The notes beneath the pieces were generated by a model. That model saw only the letters and a list, made by a program, of their open reading frames with translations. It was not told the DNA's origin and made no database searches. Positions 16,408 through 25,297 of a DNA stretch of 64,000 bases are shown here, piece by piece. Source of the DNA: Paenibacillus puerhi (GTDB taxonomy: Bacteria; Bacillota; Bacilli; Paenibacillales; NBRC-103111); assembly GCF_009846885.1 (NCBI RefSeq), contig NZ_WUWM01000012.1, positions 1-64,000 of the forward strand, read 5' to 3'. The position numbers and the translations under genes are program-made. Positions within the stretch are counted from its first letter, which is position 1. Each line of letters begins with the position of its first letter.

Positions 16408-19200
16408 ATGACGGACTTAAGTACAACAAGTAACAAAAGCGCGTCTAACAATTTGCTGCGCCGGGATGTCCGGTTTCTGGGACATATACTGGGCGAAGTT
16501 CTTATTCATCAAGGCGGCAACTCGCTGTTTACCATCGTAGAGAAAATCAGAGAGATGAGTAAGACGCTGCGTGCCCAATATACGCCCGAGATGTATGAGG
16601 AGCTGAAGGAAACGGTAGGAGGACTCGCGCCGGAGATCCGCCACCAGGTAGTTCGGGCCTTCGCTATTTATTTCCAACTCATTAATATAGCGGAGCAAAA
16701 TCATCGTATCCGCCGCAAGCGCGATTACGAGCGTTCGGCAGGCGAAAATGTCCAGCCCGGATCGATCGAGGATGTCATTCGCGAATTGAAGAGCTTGAAT
16801 ATTTCGTCCGGCGAAGTACAGGAAATTATATCCGGCATCTCGCTGGAGCTTGTCATGACCGCGCATCCGACTGAAGCTACCCGTCGTGCGGTGCTTGATA
16901 TTCACCAGCGCATCTCGCGGGATGTGGCTGAACTGGACAACCCTAATCTGACGTTCCGGGAGCGGGAACAGCTGAGGGAGAAGCTGCTGGGCGAAGTCAT
17001 TACCCTCTGGCAGACGGATGAGCTGAGAGACCGGAAGCCGACGGTTATCGATGAAGTCAACAATGGATTGTACTACTTTGATGAGACGCTGTTCGACGTA
17101 CTGCCGCAAGTGTATCAGGAGCTCGAGCGCTGTCTGCTGAAGTACTATCCGGAAGAATCGTGGCATGTACCGACCTTCCTGAAGTTCGGTTCATGGATCG
17201 GCGGCGATCGGGATGGCAATCCTTCGGTCACCTCGGACATTACCTGGGAGACTCTGACGCTGCACCGCAAGCTGGCGCTTGCCAAGTACGAAGAAGAGCT
17301 GCAGGCGCTGATAGGCCATATGAGCTTCAGCAAGAATATTGTCGAAGTGACGGGGGAACTGCTGGACTCGATCGAACAGGACCGGGCGAACATAGAGCTG
17401 AATCTGGAAGAAGGCTTGCGCAATGAGAAGGAGCCTTACCGGATTAAGGTTCGTTTTATGTTGGAGAAAATCCGGCATACGGGCTGCCCTTCTGTGCCTG
17501 ATACTAAGAAATATACGGCTCCGGAGCAATTCAAGTCGGATCTGCAAATTATCGAGCGCAGCCTGCGCAATCACTTCGCCGACTATATCGCCGATGCCTA
17601 TGTGCAGAAGCTGATCCGGCAGGTGGAATTGTTCGGCTTCCATCTGGCTTCCCTGGATGTGCGTCAGCACAGCAAGGAGCATGAAGCGGCGATGACCGAA
17701 GTATTGGCCGGCATGAGCATCACGGCAAACTATGCGGCGCTCAAGGAGCAGGAGAAGATTGAGCTGCTTACCTCGCTGCTTAATGACCCGCGTCCGATCA
17801 CATCGCCTTATACTTCCTACAGCGAGTCGACGCACGAGTGCTTGAATGTATACCGGGTGGTCCAGAAGGCGCAGCAGGAGTTCGGCCGCAGCTGTATCTC
17901 CAGCTACCTGATCAGTATGACTCAGGGAGCCAGCGATCTGCTGGAAGTTCTGGTATTCGCGAAGGAAGCGGGACTCTACCTGCAGGCAGCGGACGGTTCG
18001 GTGACCTGCACGCTCCAGTCCGTACCGTTGTTCGAGACGATCGATGACCTTCATGCGGCACCGGAGATTATGTCGACGCTCTACCAGATTCCTGCGTATC
18101 GCCGGAGCCTGGACAGCACGAATAATCTGCAGGAGATCATGCTCGGGTACTCGGACAGCAACAAGGACGGCGGCGTCATTACCGCGAACTGGGAGCTTCG
18201 CATGGCCCTCCGCAGCATCACGGATGCCGCGAAGAAATATGATGTCAAGCTGAAGTTTTTCCACGGGCGTGGCGGCGCGCTGGGCCGTGGAGGTATGCCG
18301 CTGAACCGCAGCATTCTGGCTCAACCGGCCGATACGGTCGGCGGCGGAATCAAGATCACCGAGCAGGGAGAGGTGCTCTCCTCGCGATATTCGATCAAAG
18401 GAATTGCTTACCGCAGTCTGGAGCAGGCTACATCGGCGCTTATTACGAGCGCGCTATGTGCCCGTAACCCGAAGGTGGATGCGTCCGAGGCGCAATATGA
18501 GGCGATTATGCGCGGCATCTCGGAGAGAGCGCAGCAGAAGTATCAGGATCTGATCTTCCGCGATGAAGACTTTATGACATTCTTCAAAGAATCGACGCCG
18601 CTGCCGGAGATCGGCGAGCTGAATATCGGCTCTCGTCCGTCGAAACGGAAAAACAGCGACCGGTTCGAGGACCTTCGGGCTATCCCGTGGGTATTCGCCT
18701 GGACGCAGTGCAGGTATCTGCTTCCAGCCTGGTATGCCGCAGGCACGGGTTTGGGAAGCTACTACCAGGATAATCCGGAGCATCTGGCGGTTATGAAGGA
18801 CATGTACAACAACTGGTCCTTCTTCCAGGGACTGATCGACAATCTGCAAATGGCGCTGGCTAAGGCCGATCTGCTGATCGCCAAGGAATACGGCAGCATG
18901 ATTAAAGATCAGAAAATCGCGAACCGGATCTACCAGTTGATCGAGGATGAGTACCGCAAAACGTCGGAGCTTATTCTGCAAATCACCGGGCAGCAGGAAA
19001 TTCTCGACAATGTACCGGTTATTCAAGAATCGATCCGTCTGCGCAATCCGTACGTGGACCCGCTGTCCTATATGCAGGTCGATCTGTTGTCGGAGCTCCG
19101 TGCTTCGCGAGATGGCGGCGGCGAGGACGATCCTCTGCTGCTCCGCGAGGTGCTGCTTACGATCAACGGCATTGCAGCCGGACTTCGGAATACGGGCTGA
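16408..19200 (+). CDS. ppc: Phosphoenolpyruvate carboxylase
   Basis: Adds bicarbonate to PEP to make oxaloacetate, refilling the TCA cycle. The 930-residue length fits bacterial PEPC. Motifs: VMTAHPTEATRR with catalytic His near 153, GGDRDGNPSVT, GYSDSNKDGG, FFHGRGGALGRGG and the C-terminal RNPYVDPLS, ending in a typical short NTG-type terminus. ATG 16408 has GGAGGAG upstream; longer in-frame extensions lack a ribosome site. It is a single-gene transcript followed by a strong hairpin. Confidence 0.97.
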   Translation: MTDLSTTSNKSASNNLLRRDVRFLGHILGEVLIHQGGNSLFTIVEKIREMSKTLRAQYTPEMYEELKETVGGLAPEIRHQVVRAFAIYFQLINIAEQNHRIRRKRDYERSAGENVQPGSIEDVIRELKSLNISSGEVQEIISGISLELVMTAHPTEATRRAVLDIHQRISRDVAELDNPNLTFREREQLREKLLGEVITLWQTDELRDRKPTVIDEVNNGLYYFDETLFDVLPQVYQELERCLLKYYPEESWHVPTFLKFGSWIGGDRDGNPSVTSDITWETLTLHRKLALAKYEEELQALIGHMSFSKNIVEVTGELLDSIEQDRANIELNLEEGLRNEKEPYRIKVRFMLEKIRHTGCPSVPDTKKYTAPEQFKSDLQIIERSLRNHFADYIADAYVQKLIRQVELFGFHLASLDVRQHSKEHEAAMTEVLAGMSITANYAALKEQEKIELLTSLLNDPRPITSPYTSYSESTHECLNVYRVVQKAQQEFGRSCISSYLISMTQGASDLLEVLVFAKEAGLYLQAADGSVTCTLQSVPLFETIDDLHAAPEIMSTLYQIPAYRRSLDSTNNLQEIMLGYSDSNKDGGVITANWELRMALRSITDAAKKYDVKLKFFHGRGGALGRGGMPLNRSILAQPADTVGGGIKITEQGEVLSSRYSIKGIAYRSLEQATSALITSALCARNPKVDASEAQYEAIMRGISERAQQKYQDLIFRDEDFMTFFKESTPLPEIGELNIGSRPSKRKNSDRFEDLRAIPWVFAWTQCRYLLPAWYAAGTGLGSYYQDNPEHLAVMKDMYNNWSFFQGLIDNLQMALAKADLLIAKEYGSMIKDQKIANRIYQLIEDEYRKTSELILQITGQQEILDNVPVIQESIRLRNPYVDPLSYMQVDLLSELRASRDGGGEDDPLLLREVLLTINGIAAGLRNTG

Positions 19201-19525
19201 TCCCATACAGCAATAGACTTCAACACGGAATTTCCTTGCCTAAGCCGGAGCCTGGTTCTTACCAGGCTGCCGGCTGTTTGGCATACCGGCGGCACTGCGA
19301 GCTTATAACGGTGAGTTTGACTATCGTCATCTTTATTTGCACACGATAGGTAGGGGACTGTACACAATTCTTTTGACCCAAGACTGTACAGGAAGGGCCA
19401 AGATTTGGTATGCTTTTCCTAATATACTTTCGCTTTATAAGCGAAGCAGGACGACTTATTCGTCGCTGTAGAATCTGAATGAACCCGGCTATCCGTAGCG
19501 GGGCGTTCGGAGTGGAGGTAGGTTG
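19201..19525. other. Gap between ppc and sigW
   Basis: This 325-bp stretch contains the ppc terminator hairpin (19244-19274) and then AT-richer sequence leading into sigW. I looked for a SigW-type autoregulatory promoter (TGAAAC-N16-CGTA) and found no convincing match. Confidence 0.5.
19244..19280 (+). terminator. Hairpin after ppc
   Basis: Stem GCCGGaGCCTGGT/ACCAGGCtGCCGGC (one mismatch, loop TCTT). The following T-run is weak, so it is a probable rather than certain terminator. Confidence 0.6.
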
Positions 19526-20092
19526 GTGAATCATATGGATACCCGGCTCGCCAAGCTCGCCCGAGGCGGAGATCGTGGGGCGTTTGCCGAATTGGTGGAG
19601 CTGTATAAAGATAAGATTTTTCATCTCGCATACCGGATGCTGCACAACCGCCATGAGGCGGAGGAGATTGTGCAGGAAACGTTCCTGCGGGTTTATACGA
19701 ATTTGGAGCGGTACGACGATCAGCAGAAGTTTTCGACATGGATTTACCGGATCGGAACGAATCTGTGCATTGACCGCTTGCGTAAGCGTAAGATCAGCTA
19801 TTCGCTGGATGCGGAGATGAGCGATGGAGAGGGAAGCGACTGGTATTCGACGCTTGCTAGCCTGGACCGCACCCCGGATCAGCAGGTTGTTCTCTCGGAG
19901 ACGCAGGCCCAGATTCGAGAATCGATCGAAGCGCTGCCTGAGAAATATAAGGCAGTTGTTGTGCTGCGCTACTTGCAGGACTTGTCCCTGCAGGAGATTA
20001 GCGATACATTGTCGATGCCCGTCACTACGATCAAAACGAGGCTGCACCGCGGCCGGGAATATTTGCGAAAAAAACTGGAGCAGCTTCTCTAG
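19526..20092 (+). CDS. sigW: ECF sigma factor SigW
   Basis: An RNA polymerase sigma factor of about 188 residues. Region 2 has YKDKIFHLAYRML…EAEEIVQETFLRVY and FSTWIYRIGTNLCIDRLRK; region 4 has LPEKYKAVVVLRY and VTTIKTRLHRGRE. The order sigW-rsiW-cdaA-ybbR-glmM is the conserved Bacillales arrangement. SigW directs the envelope-stress and antimicrobial-peptide response. GTG 19526 has GGAGG 7 bases upstream; TTG 19523 and ATG 19535 are alternatives. Confidence 0.93.
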   Translation: MNHMDTRLAKLARGGDRGAFAELVELYKDKIFHLAYRMLHNRHEAEEIVQETFLRVYTNLERYDDQQKFSTWIYRIGTNLCIDRLRKRKISYSLDAEMSDGEGSDWYSTLASLDRTPDQQVVLSETQAQIRESIEALPEKYKAVVVLRYLQDLSLQEISDTLSMPVTTIKTRLHRGREYLRKKLEQLL

Positions 20093-20171
20093 TTTTTGAA
20101 ACGTCCGATGCTTTGCTGCGTATGGTATATCACGATAGTTTATGGAGACAGGAGAAAGGAGTGGCTCGCAG

Positions 20172-20783
20172 ATGGAATGCAAGGAAGCCCTCCCTTTGTT
20201 ACACGAGTATTTGGATGGCGGTCTTGATGGCACGGATTCTATCCGCCTGAAGGAGCATCTGCTCGTCTGTGCGGATTGCCGGCGCCAGCTGCAGCAGTTC
20301 GAGAAGGTAGAAGCGCTGGTACATGCCTGGTCCAGGCCCGTTGTACCTGAAGGCTTGACCGAACGAGTCATGCAGGCATTGCCTCCGGCTAAGCGCCGGA
20401 ATGCCTTTTACCGTTACGTCCGCAAGCATCCGGCGGTTTCGGTTGCCGCTATTTTCGCCTTGGTCATGCTGTCCTCGTTCGTCTCGACATGGAGTAACGA
20501 TCGGGAGCTGCTGGTGAAGGGGTCGGACTTGCAATCGGTTGTCATCAAAGGGGATACGGTAATTGTCCCGGCAGGGCATAAGGTGGCTGGAGATTTGACC
20601 GTCGAGAACGGAAAGCTTCAGGTCGACGGCGAAGTCGAGGGGAACGTGACGGTCATCGACGGTTCCGTTCATTATGCATCCACGGCGCATATTTCCGGAC
20701 AAATCACACAAATCGACGAGGCGTTCAGCTGGTTGTGGTACAAGATGAATACATGGTTCGCCCAGGTGTCCGACGCCCAGTAG
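20172..20783 (+). CDS. rsiW: Anti-sigma-W factor RsiW
   Basis: A single-pass membrane anti-sigma factor of about 203 residues. The N-terminal zinc-binding ZAS domain has the HLLVCADC (H-x3-C-x2-C) signature. A membrane segment lies near residues 90-108, and the outer part carries a short bactofilin-like repeated strand motif (AGDLTVENG, EGNVTVIDG). It should hold SigW until cut by regulated proteolysis. ATG 20172 has AGGAGAAAGGAG upstream; ATG 20142 does not. Confidence 0.9.
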   Translation: MECKEALPLLHEYLDGGLDGTDSIRLKEHLLVCADCRRQLQQFEKVEALVHAWSRPVVPEGLTERVMQALPPAKRRNAFYRYVRKHPAVSVAAIFALVMLSSFVSTWSNDRELLVKGSDLQSVVIKGDTVIVPAGHKVAGDLTVENGKLQVDGEVEGNVTVIDGSVHYASTAHISGQITQIDEAFSWLWYKMNTWFAQVSDAQ

Positions 20784-20811
20784 GGCGGGCGGTCCGATAA
20801 GCGAAAGTTCT

Positions 20812-20846
20812 CCCTTCCCTTCCTAACAGAAAGGGGAGGGTTTTTT
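20812..20846 (+). terminator. Terminator after rsiW
   Basis: A 10-bp stem (one T-G pair) with loop CCTAACAGA and six T residues. It partly insulates sigW-rsiW from cdaA. Confidence 0.8.
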
Positions 20847-20856
20847 GTTGCAAATA

Positions 20857-20865
20857 TGGTATGAT
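20857..20865 (+). promoter_or_regulatory. Extended -10 promoter before cdaA
   Basis: TGGTATGAT has an extended -10 TG and a near-consensus hexamer (20860-20865) but no good -35. It would allow cdaA-ybbR-glmM expression independent of SigW. Confidence 0.4.
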
Positions 20866-20922
20866 GGAGGGAAGGAATGACAGAGAGACAAACATCCCGC
20901 GTACGGGCTGGGGGCTTACGAG

Positions 20923-21738
20923 ATGGATTGGATTACGGACATTCGCATATTGGACATCGTCGATATATGTATCGTCAGTTATGTCATATACAAGCTGATT
21001 CTTGTCGTCCGGGGGACTCGCGCGATCCAGCTGCTGAAGGGGATTCTCGTCGTAGTCGTCACTTGGGCGCTGAGCTCCTGGTTCAAGCTGAACACGCTGC
21101 AGTGGGTGATGAACCAGATGTTCACTTTCGGACTCGTCGGGGTTATCATCATCTTCCAGCCGGAGCTGCGCCGCGCGCTGGAGCAGATCGGACGGGGCAA
21201 GCTGTTCAGCCGCTCCACGACCGAGGAAGATCAGGACATTAACCTCAAGATCAATGAAGTGCTGAAGGCGGCCCACTATATGGCCCGGCGTAAGATAGGA
21301 GCCCTGATCGTATTCGAGCGGGAGACGGGACTCAACGATTACATCGAATCGGGCATAGCCCTGGAATCTCATATCAGTTCGGAGCTGCTGATTAATATAT
21401 TCGTGCCGAATACTCCTCTGCATGATGGGGCCGTCATCATACGCCGTCATCAGATCATGGCCGCCGGCTGCTATTTACCGCTGTCCGAGAACCCATTTAT
21501 CAGCAAAGAGCTTGGTACGCGCCACCGGGCGGCGATCGGGATGAGCGAGGTGTCCGACGCCATGTGCATCATTGTCTCGGAGGAGACAGGCCAGGTGTCG
21601 GTCACGATGAATGGGCATATTCTGCGGGATGTGAAGGAAGAGGCGCTGCTTTCGAAGATGTTCGAAGAGCTGAAGCCGAAGGCGAAGCCTAAGGAAAAGA
21701 GCAAGTTAAGCTCCATGTGGAAATGGAGGCGGCGTTAG
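20923..21738 (+). CDS. cdaA: Diadenylate cyclase CdaA
   Basis: Makes cyclic di-AMP from two ATP at the membrane. 271 residues: three N-terminal membrane helices (about 1-80), then the DAC domain with the DGA motif (168-170) and RHR motif (200-202), both intact. It is followed without a gap by ybbR/cdaR, its regulatory partner, and then glmM, which binds CdaA in other Firmicutes. Only a weak GGGGG site precedes the ATG. Confidence 0.96.
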   Translation: MDWITDIRILDIVDICIVSYVIYKLILVVRGTRAIQLLKGILVVVVTWALSSWFKLNTLQWVMNQMFTFGLVGVIIIFQPELRRALEQIGRGKLFSRSTTEEDQDINLKINEVLKAAHYMARRKIGALIVFERETGLNDYIESGIALESHISSELLINIFVPNTPLHDGAVIIRRHQIMAAGCYLPLSENPFISKELGTRHRAAIGMSEVSDAMCIIVSEETGQVSVTMNGHILRDVKEEALLSKMFEELKPKAKPKEKSKLSSMWKWRRR

Positions 21739-23022
21739 ATGGATCAATGGCTGCGCAATACCAACGTCGTCAAGGTCATAGCCCTTGTTATTGGTATCAT
21801 GCTATGGGCGGTCGTGCGGTCGGACGGAGGCTCCATGTCGGGTTCCAGCAGTCTGGAAGCGAGGGAACAGCAGATCGGCAATGTCTCCATTACGCCGAAA
21901 TACGATACGGATAAATATTTCATAGAGTCGATAGACCCGCCTCAGGTTTCCCTTACCTTGAGCGGACGCGATGCGGCGCTGAAGAGAGCCATGAGCACGG
22001 GCACGCTGTCCGTAGAGCTCGACCTGACTAAGGTCAGCAAGGGGGAGTTCGTCCTTCCCGTCACGCCTGCGGGCATCCCAAGCAATGTCACGGCCAAGGT
22101 GCTGCCCTCTACGGTTAAGGTCGTGATCGATGAGAAAATGAACAAATCGATGCAGGTCACCATCAATGTTACCGGTATTCCAGGCGTAGGCCTGAAGGCC
22201 GGGCAGCCGGTTGTGAAGCCCAAGCAGGTTACCGTATCCGTCCCGAGCCGCAGCTATGAGGAAGTGGACTCGGTGCGCGCGGATGTGAATGTGGAGAAAG
22301 CGACATCGGCTGTGACGAAGAAGGCTACGCTGCAAGCGTACGACAAGGACGGCAACCTCATCGAGACGGCCGTGATCGCACCGGCTGTCGTGGATGTCGA
22401 GGTTCCGATCACGAGTCCGTTTACGCTGGTGCCGCTGCAGATCAAGCTTGTAGGCGAGCCTCCGCGGGGCTTTGCCGTATCGGCTGTGAGACAAAGCACG
22501 GATAAGGTTACGGTGTACGGGGCGCAGAATGTGCTGGACCGGATGGAATTTTACGAAGGCCCTCAGGTAAGTCTGGGGGAATTGAAGGAGGATACGGAGT
22601 TCTCCTTGCCGATTCCTTTAAGCAATAACGTCAAGCAGCTCGATCCCGACAAAGTGACCGTCAATGTGTCCATCGTCCCTTCTGTAACGAAGACGCTGGA
22701 GGCTATCCCGCTTTCCTTCGTGGGACAAAACGACGGATTTAATACCAAGGTCGTGCTTCCCGAGTCCGGCCAGTTGAATCTGACGGTCGAGGGCGCGCCT
22801 GCGATCATAGAGAAGCTGAAGCCGCAGGATGTACAAGCGATCCTTGATGTCAGCAATCTGCCTCCGGGCAAGCATGAGGTGTCGGTGACGTGGAACCTGC
22901 CGACCTTCGTGAAGAAGGGAGTTCCGCAGGACTTCAAGGCCACGGTGGAAATTAGCGCCAAAGCCGAGAAGCCGGCAGCCGGAGGGGAAGGCGCCGCGGC
23001 GCCTGCTCCTGCAGCACCTTAG
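21739..23022 (+). CDS. cdaR: CdaA regulatory protein CdaR (YbbR)
   Basis: A 427-residue protein with one N-terminal membrane helix (about 9-25) and an extracellular part made of several YbbR repeats (about 50-400), ending in an Ala/Pro/Glu-rich tail. It regulates CdaA through the membrane domain in related species. The ATG immediately follows the cdaA stop (TAGATG), so translation is coupled. Confidence 0.93.
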   Translation: MDQWLRNTNVVKVIALVIGIMLWAVVRSDGGSMSGSSSLEAREQQIGNVSITPKYDTDKYFIESIDPPQVSLTLSGRDAALKRAMSTGTLSVELDLTKVSKGEFVLPVTPAGIPSNVTAKVLPSTVKVVIDEKMNKSMQVTINVTGIPGVGLKAGQPVVKPKQVTVSVPSRSYEEVDSVRADVNVEKATSAVTKKATLQAYDKDGNLIETAVIAPAVVDVEVPITSPFTLVPLQIKLVGEPPRGFAVSAVRQSTDKVTVYGAQNVLDRMEFYEGPQVSLGELKEDTEFSLPIPLSNNVKQLDPDKVTVNVSIVPSVTKTLEAIPLSFVGQNDGFNTKVVLPESGQLNLTVEGAPAIIEKLKPQDVQAILDVSNLPPGKHEVSVTWNLPTFVKKGVPQDFKATVEISAKAEKPAAGGEGAAAPAPAAP

Positions 23023-23064
23023 GTTCGGGGGAAGACGGCGACTCTACGGGCAGAAACAGCGAGA

Positions 23065-23094
23065 AGGATACGGGAGCGGGTGCCGTATCCTTTT
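23065..23094 (+). terminator. Hairpin between ybbR and glmM
   Basis: A 9-bp stem (AGGATACGG/CCGTATCCT) and TTTT. It may partly separate glmM transcription from the upstream genes. Confidence 0.65.
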
Positions 23095-23213
23095 GTCTGT
23101 CCCGAAACAATTTGACCGCCTGAACCGAATCAGAGATAATAAGTATAGTTTGCTTCAAGATCGAAAGAACATCGAAAAAATATAAAGGTAACCGGTAGGG
23201 GAGAGAAGCGTAC

Positions 23214-24554
23214 ATGGGGAAATATTTTGGAACGGATGGCGTACGGGGAGTCGCCAACCAAGAATTAACGCCAGAGCTTGCCTATAAAATCGGCCGCTGC
23301 GGCGGTTATGTGCTTGCCGGCCAAGTGGAGAAGCCGGTGGTGGTGATCGGCCAGGATACGCGGATCTCCGGTCCGATGCTGGAAGCGGCACTCGTAGCGG
23401 GGCTGTTGTCGATCGGCGCGAATGTGATCCGGCTAGGCGTGCTGTCCACGCCGGGCGTCGCCTATTTGACGCGTGCGTTGAAGGCGGATGCCGGGGTTAT
23501 GATCTCGGCCAGCCATAATCCGGTGGAGGATAACGGGATCAAGTTTTTCGGAGCCGACGGCTTCAAGCTGTCCGACGAGACGGAGCTGGAGATCGAGCGT
23601 CTGATGGATGCCGAAGCCGATGAGCTGCCCCGTCCGACCGGAGGAGATATCGGGACGGTGACGGATGACCCGAAAGGGAAGTTTGCGTATCTCGACTACA
23701 TCCAGTCTACGGTTCAGTCCTCCTTCCAAGGCTACCGGATCGTGCTCGACTGCGCTCATGGGGCTGCTTATGAGCTTGCTCCGAAAGTATTCGAGGCGCT
23801 TGGGGCCGAGATCATCACGATCGGCGCTGAGCCGACAGGCCGCAATATCAACGATCACTGCGGATCGACTCATCCTGAGGAGCTGCAGAGGCTCGTAGTC
23901 GAGCATAAAGCGCATATCGGTCTTGCCTTCGATGGGGATGCCGACCGGTTGATTGCGGTGGATGAGAAGGGCGAAGAGGTTGACGGCGACTATATTCTCA
24001 GCATCATCGGTCATGCGCTGAATCAGACGGGCAAGCTGCGCGAGCAGACCATCGTTACGACGGTGATGAGCAATATCGGCTTTTTCAAAGGAATCGAAGC
24101 GGTCGGCCTGAAGGCAGCCAAGACGGCAGTCGGGGATCGCTACGTGATGGAGGAAATGCGCAAGGGAGGCTATAACCTGGGCGGCGAGCAATCCGGTCAT
24201 GTCATCTTCCTGGATTATAATACAACCGGGGACGGTATTCTGACCGCTCTCCAGCTGGTGGATACCCTTGTTCAATCCGGCAAGCCGCTGAGCGAGCTGA
24301 AGACCATTATGCGCAAGTATCCACAGAAGCTGGTCAACGTTCGTGTCGGTGACAAAAGCAAGCTGAAGGATAACGCTGCCGTCGCCGCGGAAATCGCGAA
24401 GGTCGAGGAGCAGCTGGGTGATAATGGCCGCGTGCTTGTTCGTCCCTCGGGTACGGAATCTTTGATCCGGGTCATGGCTGAAGGACCGGACAAAGAGCTT
24501 GTCGAAGCATATGTCCAGCAGATCGCCGATGTCATCGAGCGGGAGCTTGTCTAA
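23214..24554 (+). CDS. glmM: Phosphoglucosamine mutase GlmM
   Basis: Converts glucosamine-6-phosphate to glucosamine-1-phosphate for UDP-GlcNAc and wall synthesis. 446 residues: FGTDGVRG near the N-terminus, catalytic phosphoserine at Ser100 in MISASHNP, metal loop DGDADR, sugar-binding GEQSGH and phosphate-binding RPSGTES. A GGGGAGAG site precedes the ATG. Confidence 0.97.
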   Translation: MGKYFGTDGVRGVANQELTPELAYKIGRCGGYVLAGQVEKPVVVIGQDTRISGPMLEAALVAGLLSIGANVIRLGVLSTPGVAYLTRALKADAGVMISASHNPVEDNGIKFFGADGFKLSDETELEIERLMDAEADELPRPTGGDIGTVTDDPKGKFAYLDYIQSTVQSSFQGYRIVLDCAHGAAYELAPKVFEALGAEIITIGAEPTGRNINDHCGSTHPEELQRLVVEHKAHIGLAFDGDADRLIAVDEKGEEVDGDYILSIIGHALNQTGKLREQTIVTTVMSNIGFFKGIEAVGLKAAKTAVGDRYVMEEMRKGGYNLGGEQSGHVIFLDYNTTGDGILTALQLVDTLVQSGKPLSELKTIMRKYPQKLVNVRVGDKSKLKDNAAVAAEIAKVEEQLGDNGRVLVRPSGTESLIRVMAEGPDKELVEAYVQQIADVIERELV

Positions 24555-24586
24555 GCTTTCCAGGGCTTTAACGAACGATAACGAAC

Positions 24587-24626
24587 AATCCCTGGGACCG
24601 CGCATCGGGTGGTTTCAGGGATTTTT
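24587..24626 (+). terminator. Terminator after glmM
   Basis: Stem AATCCCTG/CAGGGATT with a 21-base loop, followed by a run of T. It separates glmM from the glmS promoter. Confidence 0.7.
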
Positions 24627-24700
24627 GTCGTAAATGGTCGTGAAGTGAAGGGGACGTATGGGACAAACGGATGAAATGAAAACGGAATGAAAATTAAGGG

Positions 24701-24729
24701 TTGCGCTTTGCAAGCAAAATGCATAAGAT
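24701..24729 (+). promoter_or_regulatory. SigA-type promoter of glmS
   Basis: -35 TTGCGC (24701-24706), 17-base spacer, -10 TAAGAT (24724-24729). The predicted start lies about 50 bases before the ribozyme cleavage site. Confidence 0.65.
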
Positions 24730-24775
24730 GTGATTATGTCTGATTCCGAAATAGAAAGGTGGGCAGAGGTCAGCG

Positions 24776-25040
24776 AGCAAGACAAGCGCCAGAACTGGCA
24801 TGTTCGTCTAAACCCTAGCAATCTGATGTGATCCGGTCTTAAGTCATCGGTAAAGAAAGATGGCTTCTCAACTTACCTCACAGACAACAGATCAGACGCT
24901 AGCGGCAAAGATGAAAGTCCAGTTGACGAGGTGAAGGTGTTCGAAACATTCGGCGGGGACCTTCCGGTCATGATCCTAACCGTAAGTCGAGCGACAAATC
25001 GTCCGGGTGACCGGGCAGACAATAGCTCGATGGGATTGCA
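24776..25040 (+). ncRNA. glmS ribozyme/riboswitch
   Basis: A self-cleaving leader RNA using glucosamine-6-phosphate as cofactor. The conserved 5' core GCGCCAGAACTGGC starts at 24786, so cleavage is expected between A24785 and G24786. The downstream core blocks AGTTGACGAGG (24921-24931) and TTCGGCGGGG, then CCGTAAG, complete the active-site pseudoknots; the outer P3/P4 helices are long. Cleavage destabilises glmS mRNA when GlcN6P is abundant. The 3' boundary is approximate. Confidence 0.93.
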
Positions 25041-25081
25041 GCAAGAAGAAAGCTAATCGAACTAATCACACTAAAACGAAT

Positions 25082-25145
25082 GAAAAGCTTCTTTGCCACG
25101 GGCATACGTTTCTCCGCTCGGGAGCGCAAGCTGTGGAAGCTTTTC
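25082..25145 (+). repeat. Inverted repeat between glmS ribozyme and glmS
   Basis: A perfect 10-bp inverted repeat (25082-25091 with 25136-25145) encloses a smaller CGCTC/GAGCG hairpin. No T-run follows, so it is not a normal terminator. The ribozyme-to-gene distance of about 240 bases is longer than usual. Confidence 0.5.
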
Positions 25146-25297
25146 GCTTCGTGTCGACAATTGAATAATCACGCCTGACCTAGGCGGGTGAAGCTTTCTT
25201 TGCGCACGGAGCATGAAGCGAGCTTCCCGGCAGCCTATGCGATCCTCCCGAGGAGAGACCTACGGGGTTTTTCCTAAAAATTGGAGGATATGAGCAT

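Noticed and set aside
17191-18324. 377-codon minus-strand frame inside ppc
   Set aside because: Antisense to a conserved catalytic region; His/Arg/Leu-rich composition typical of shadow frames.
19201-19525. SigW-dependent promoter of sigW
   Set aside because: The best TGAACC…CGTT pair has wrong spacing and would put the start inside the ribosome site.
19259-20371. 370-codon minus-strand frame over sigW
   Set aside because: Antisense to sigW and rsiW; no recognisable domain.
23433-24605. 390-codon minus-strand frame over glmM
   Set aside because: Antisense shadow of glmM, which has all expected motifs on the plus strand.
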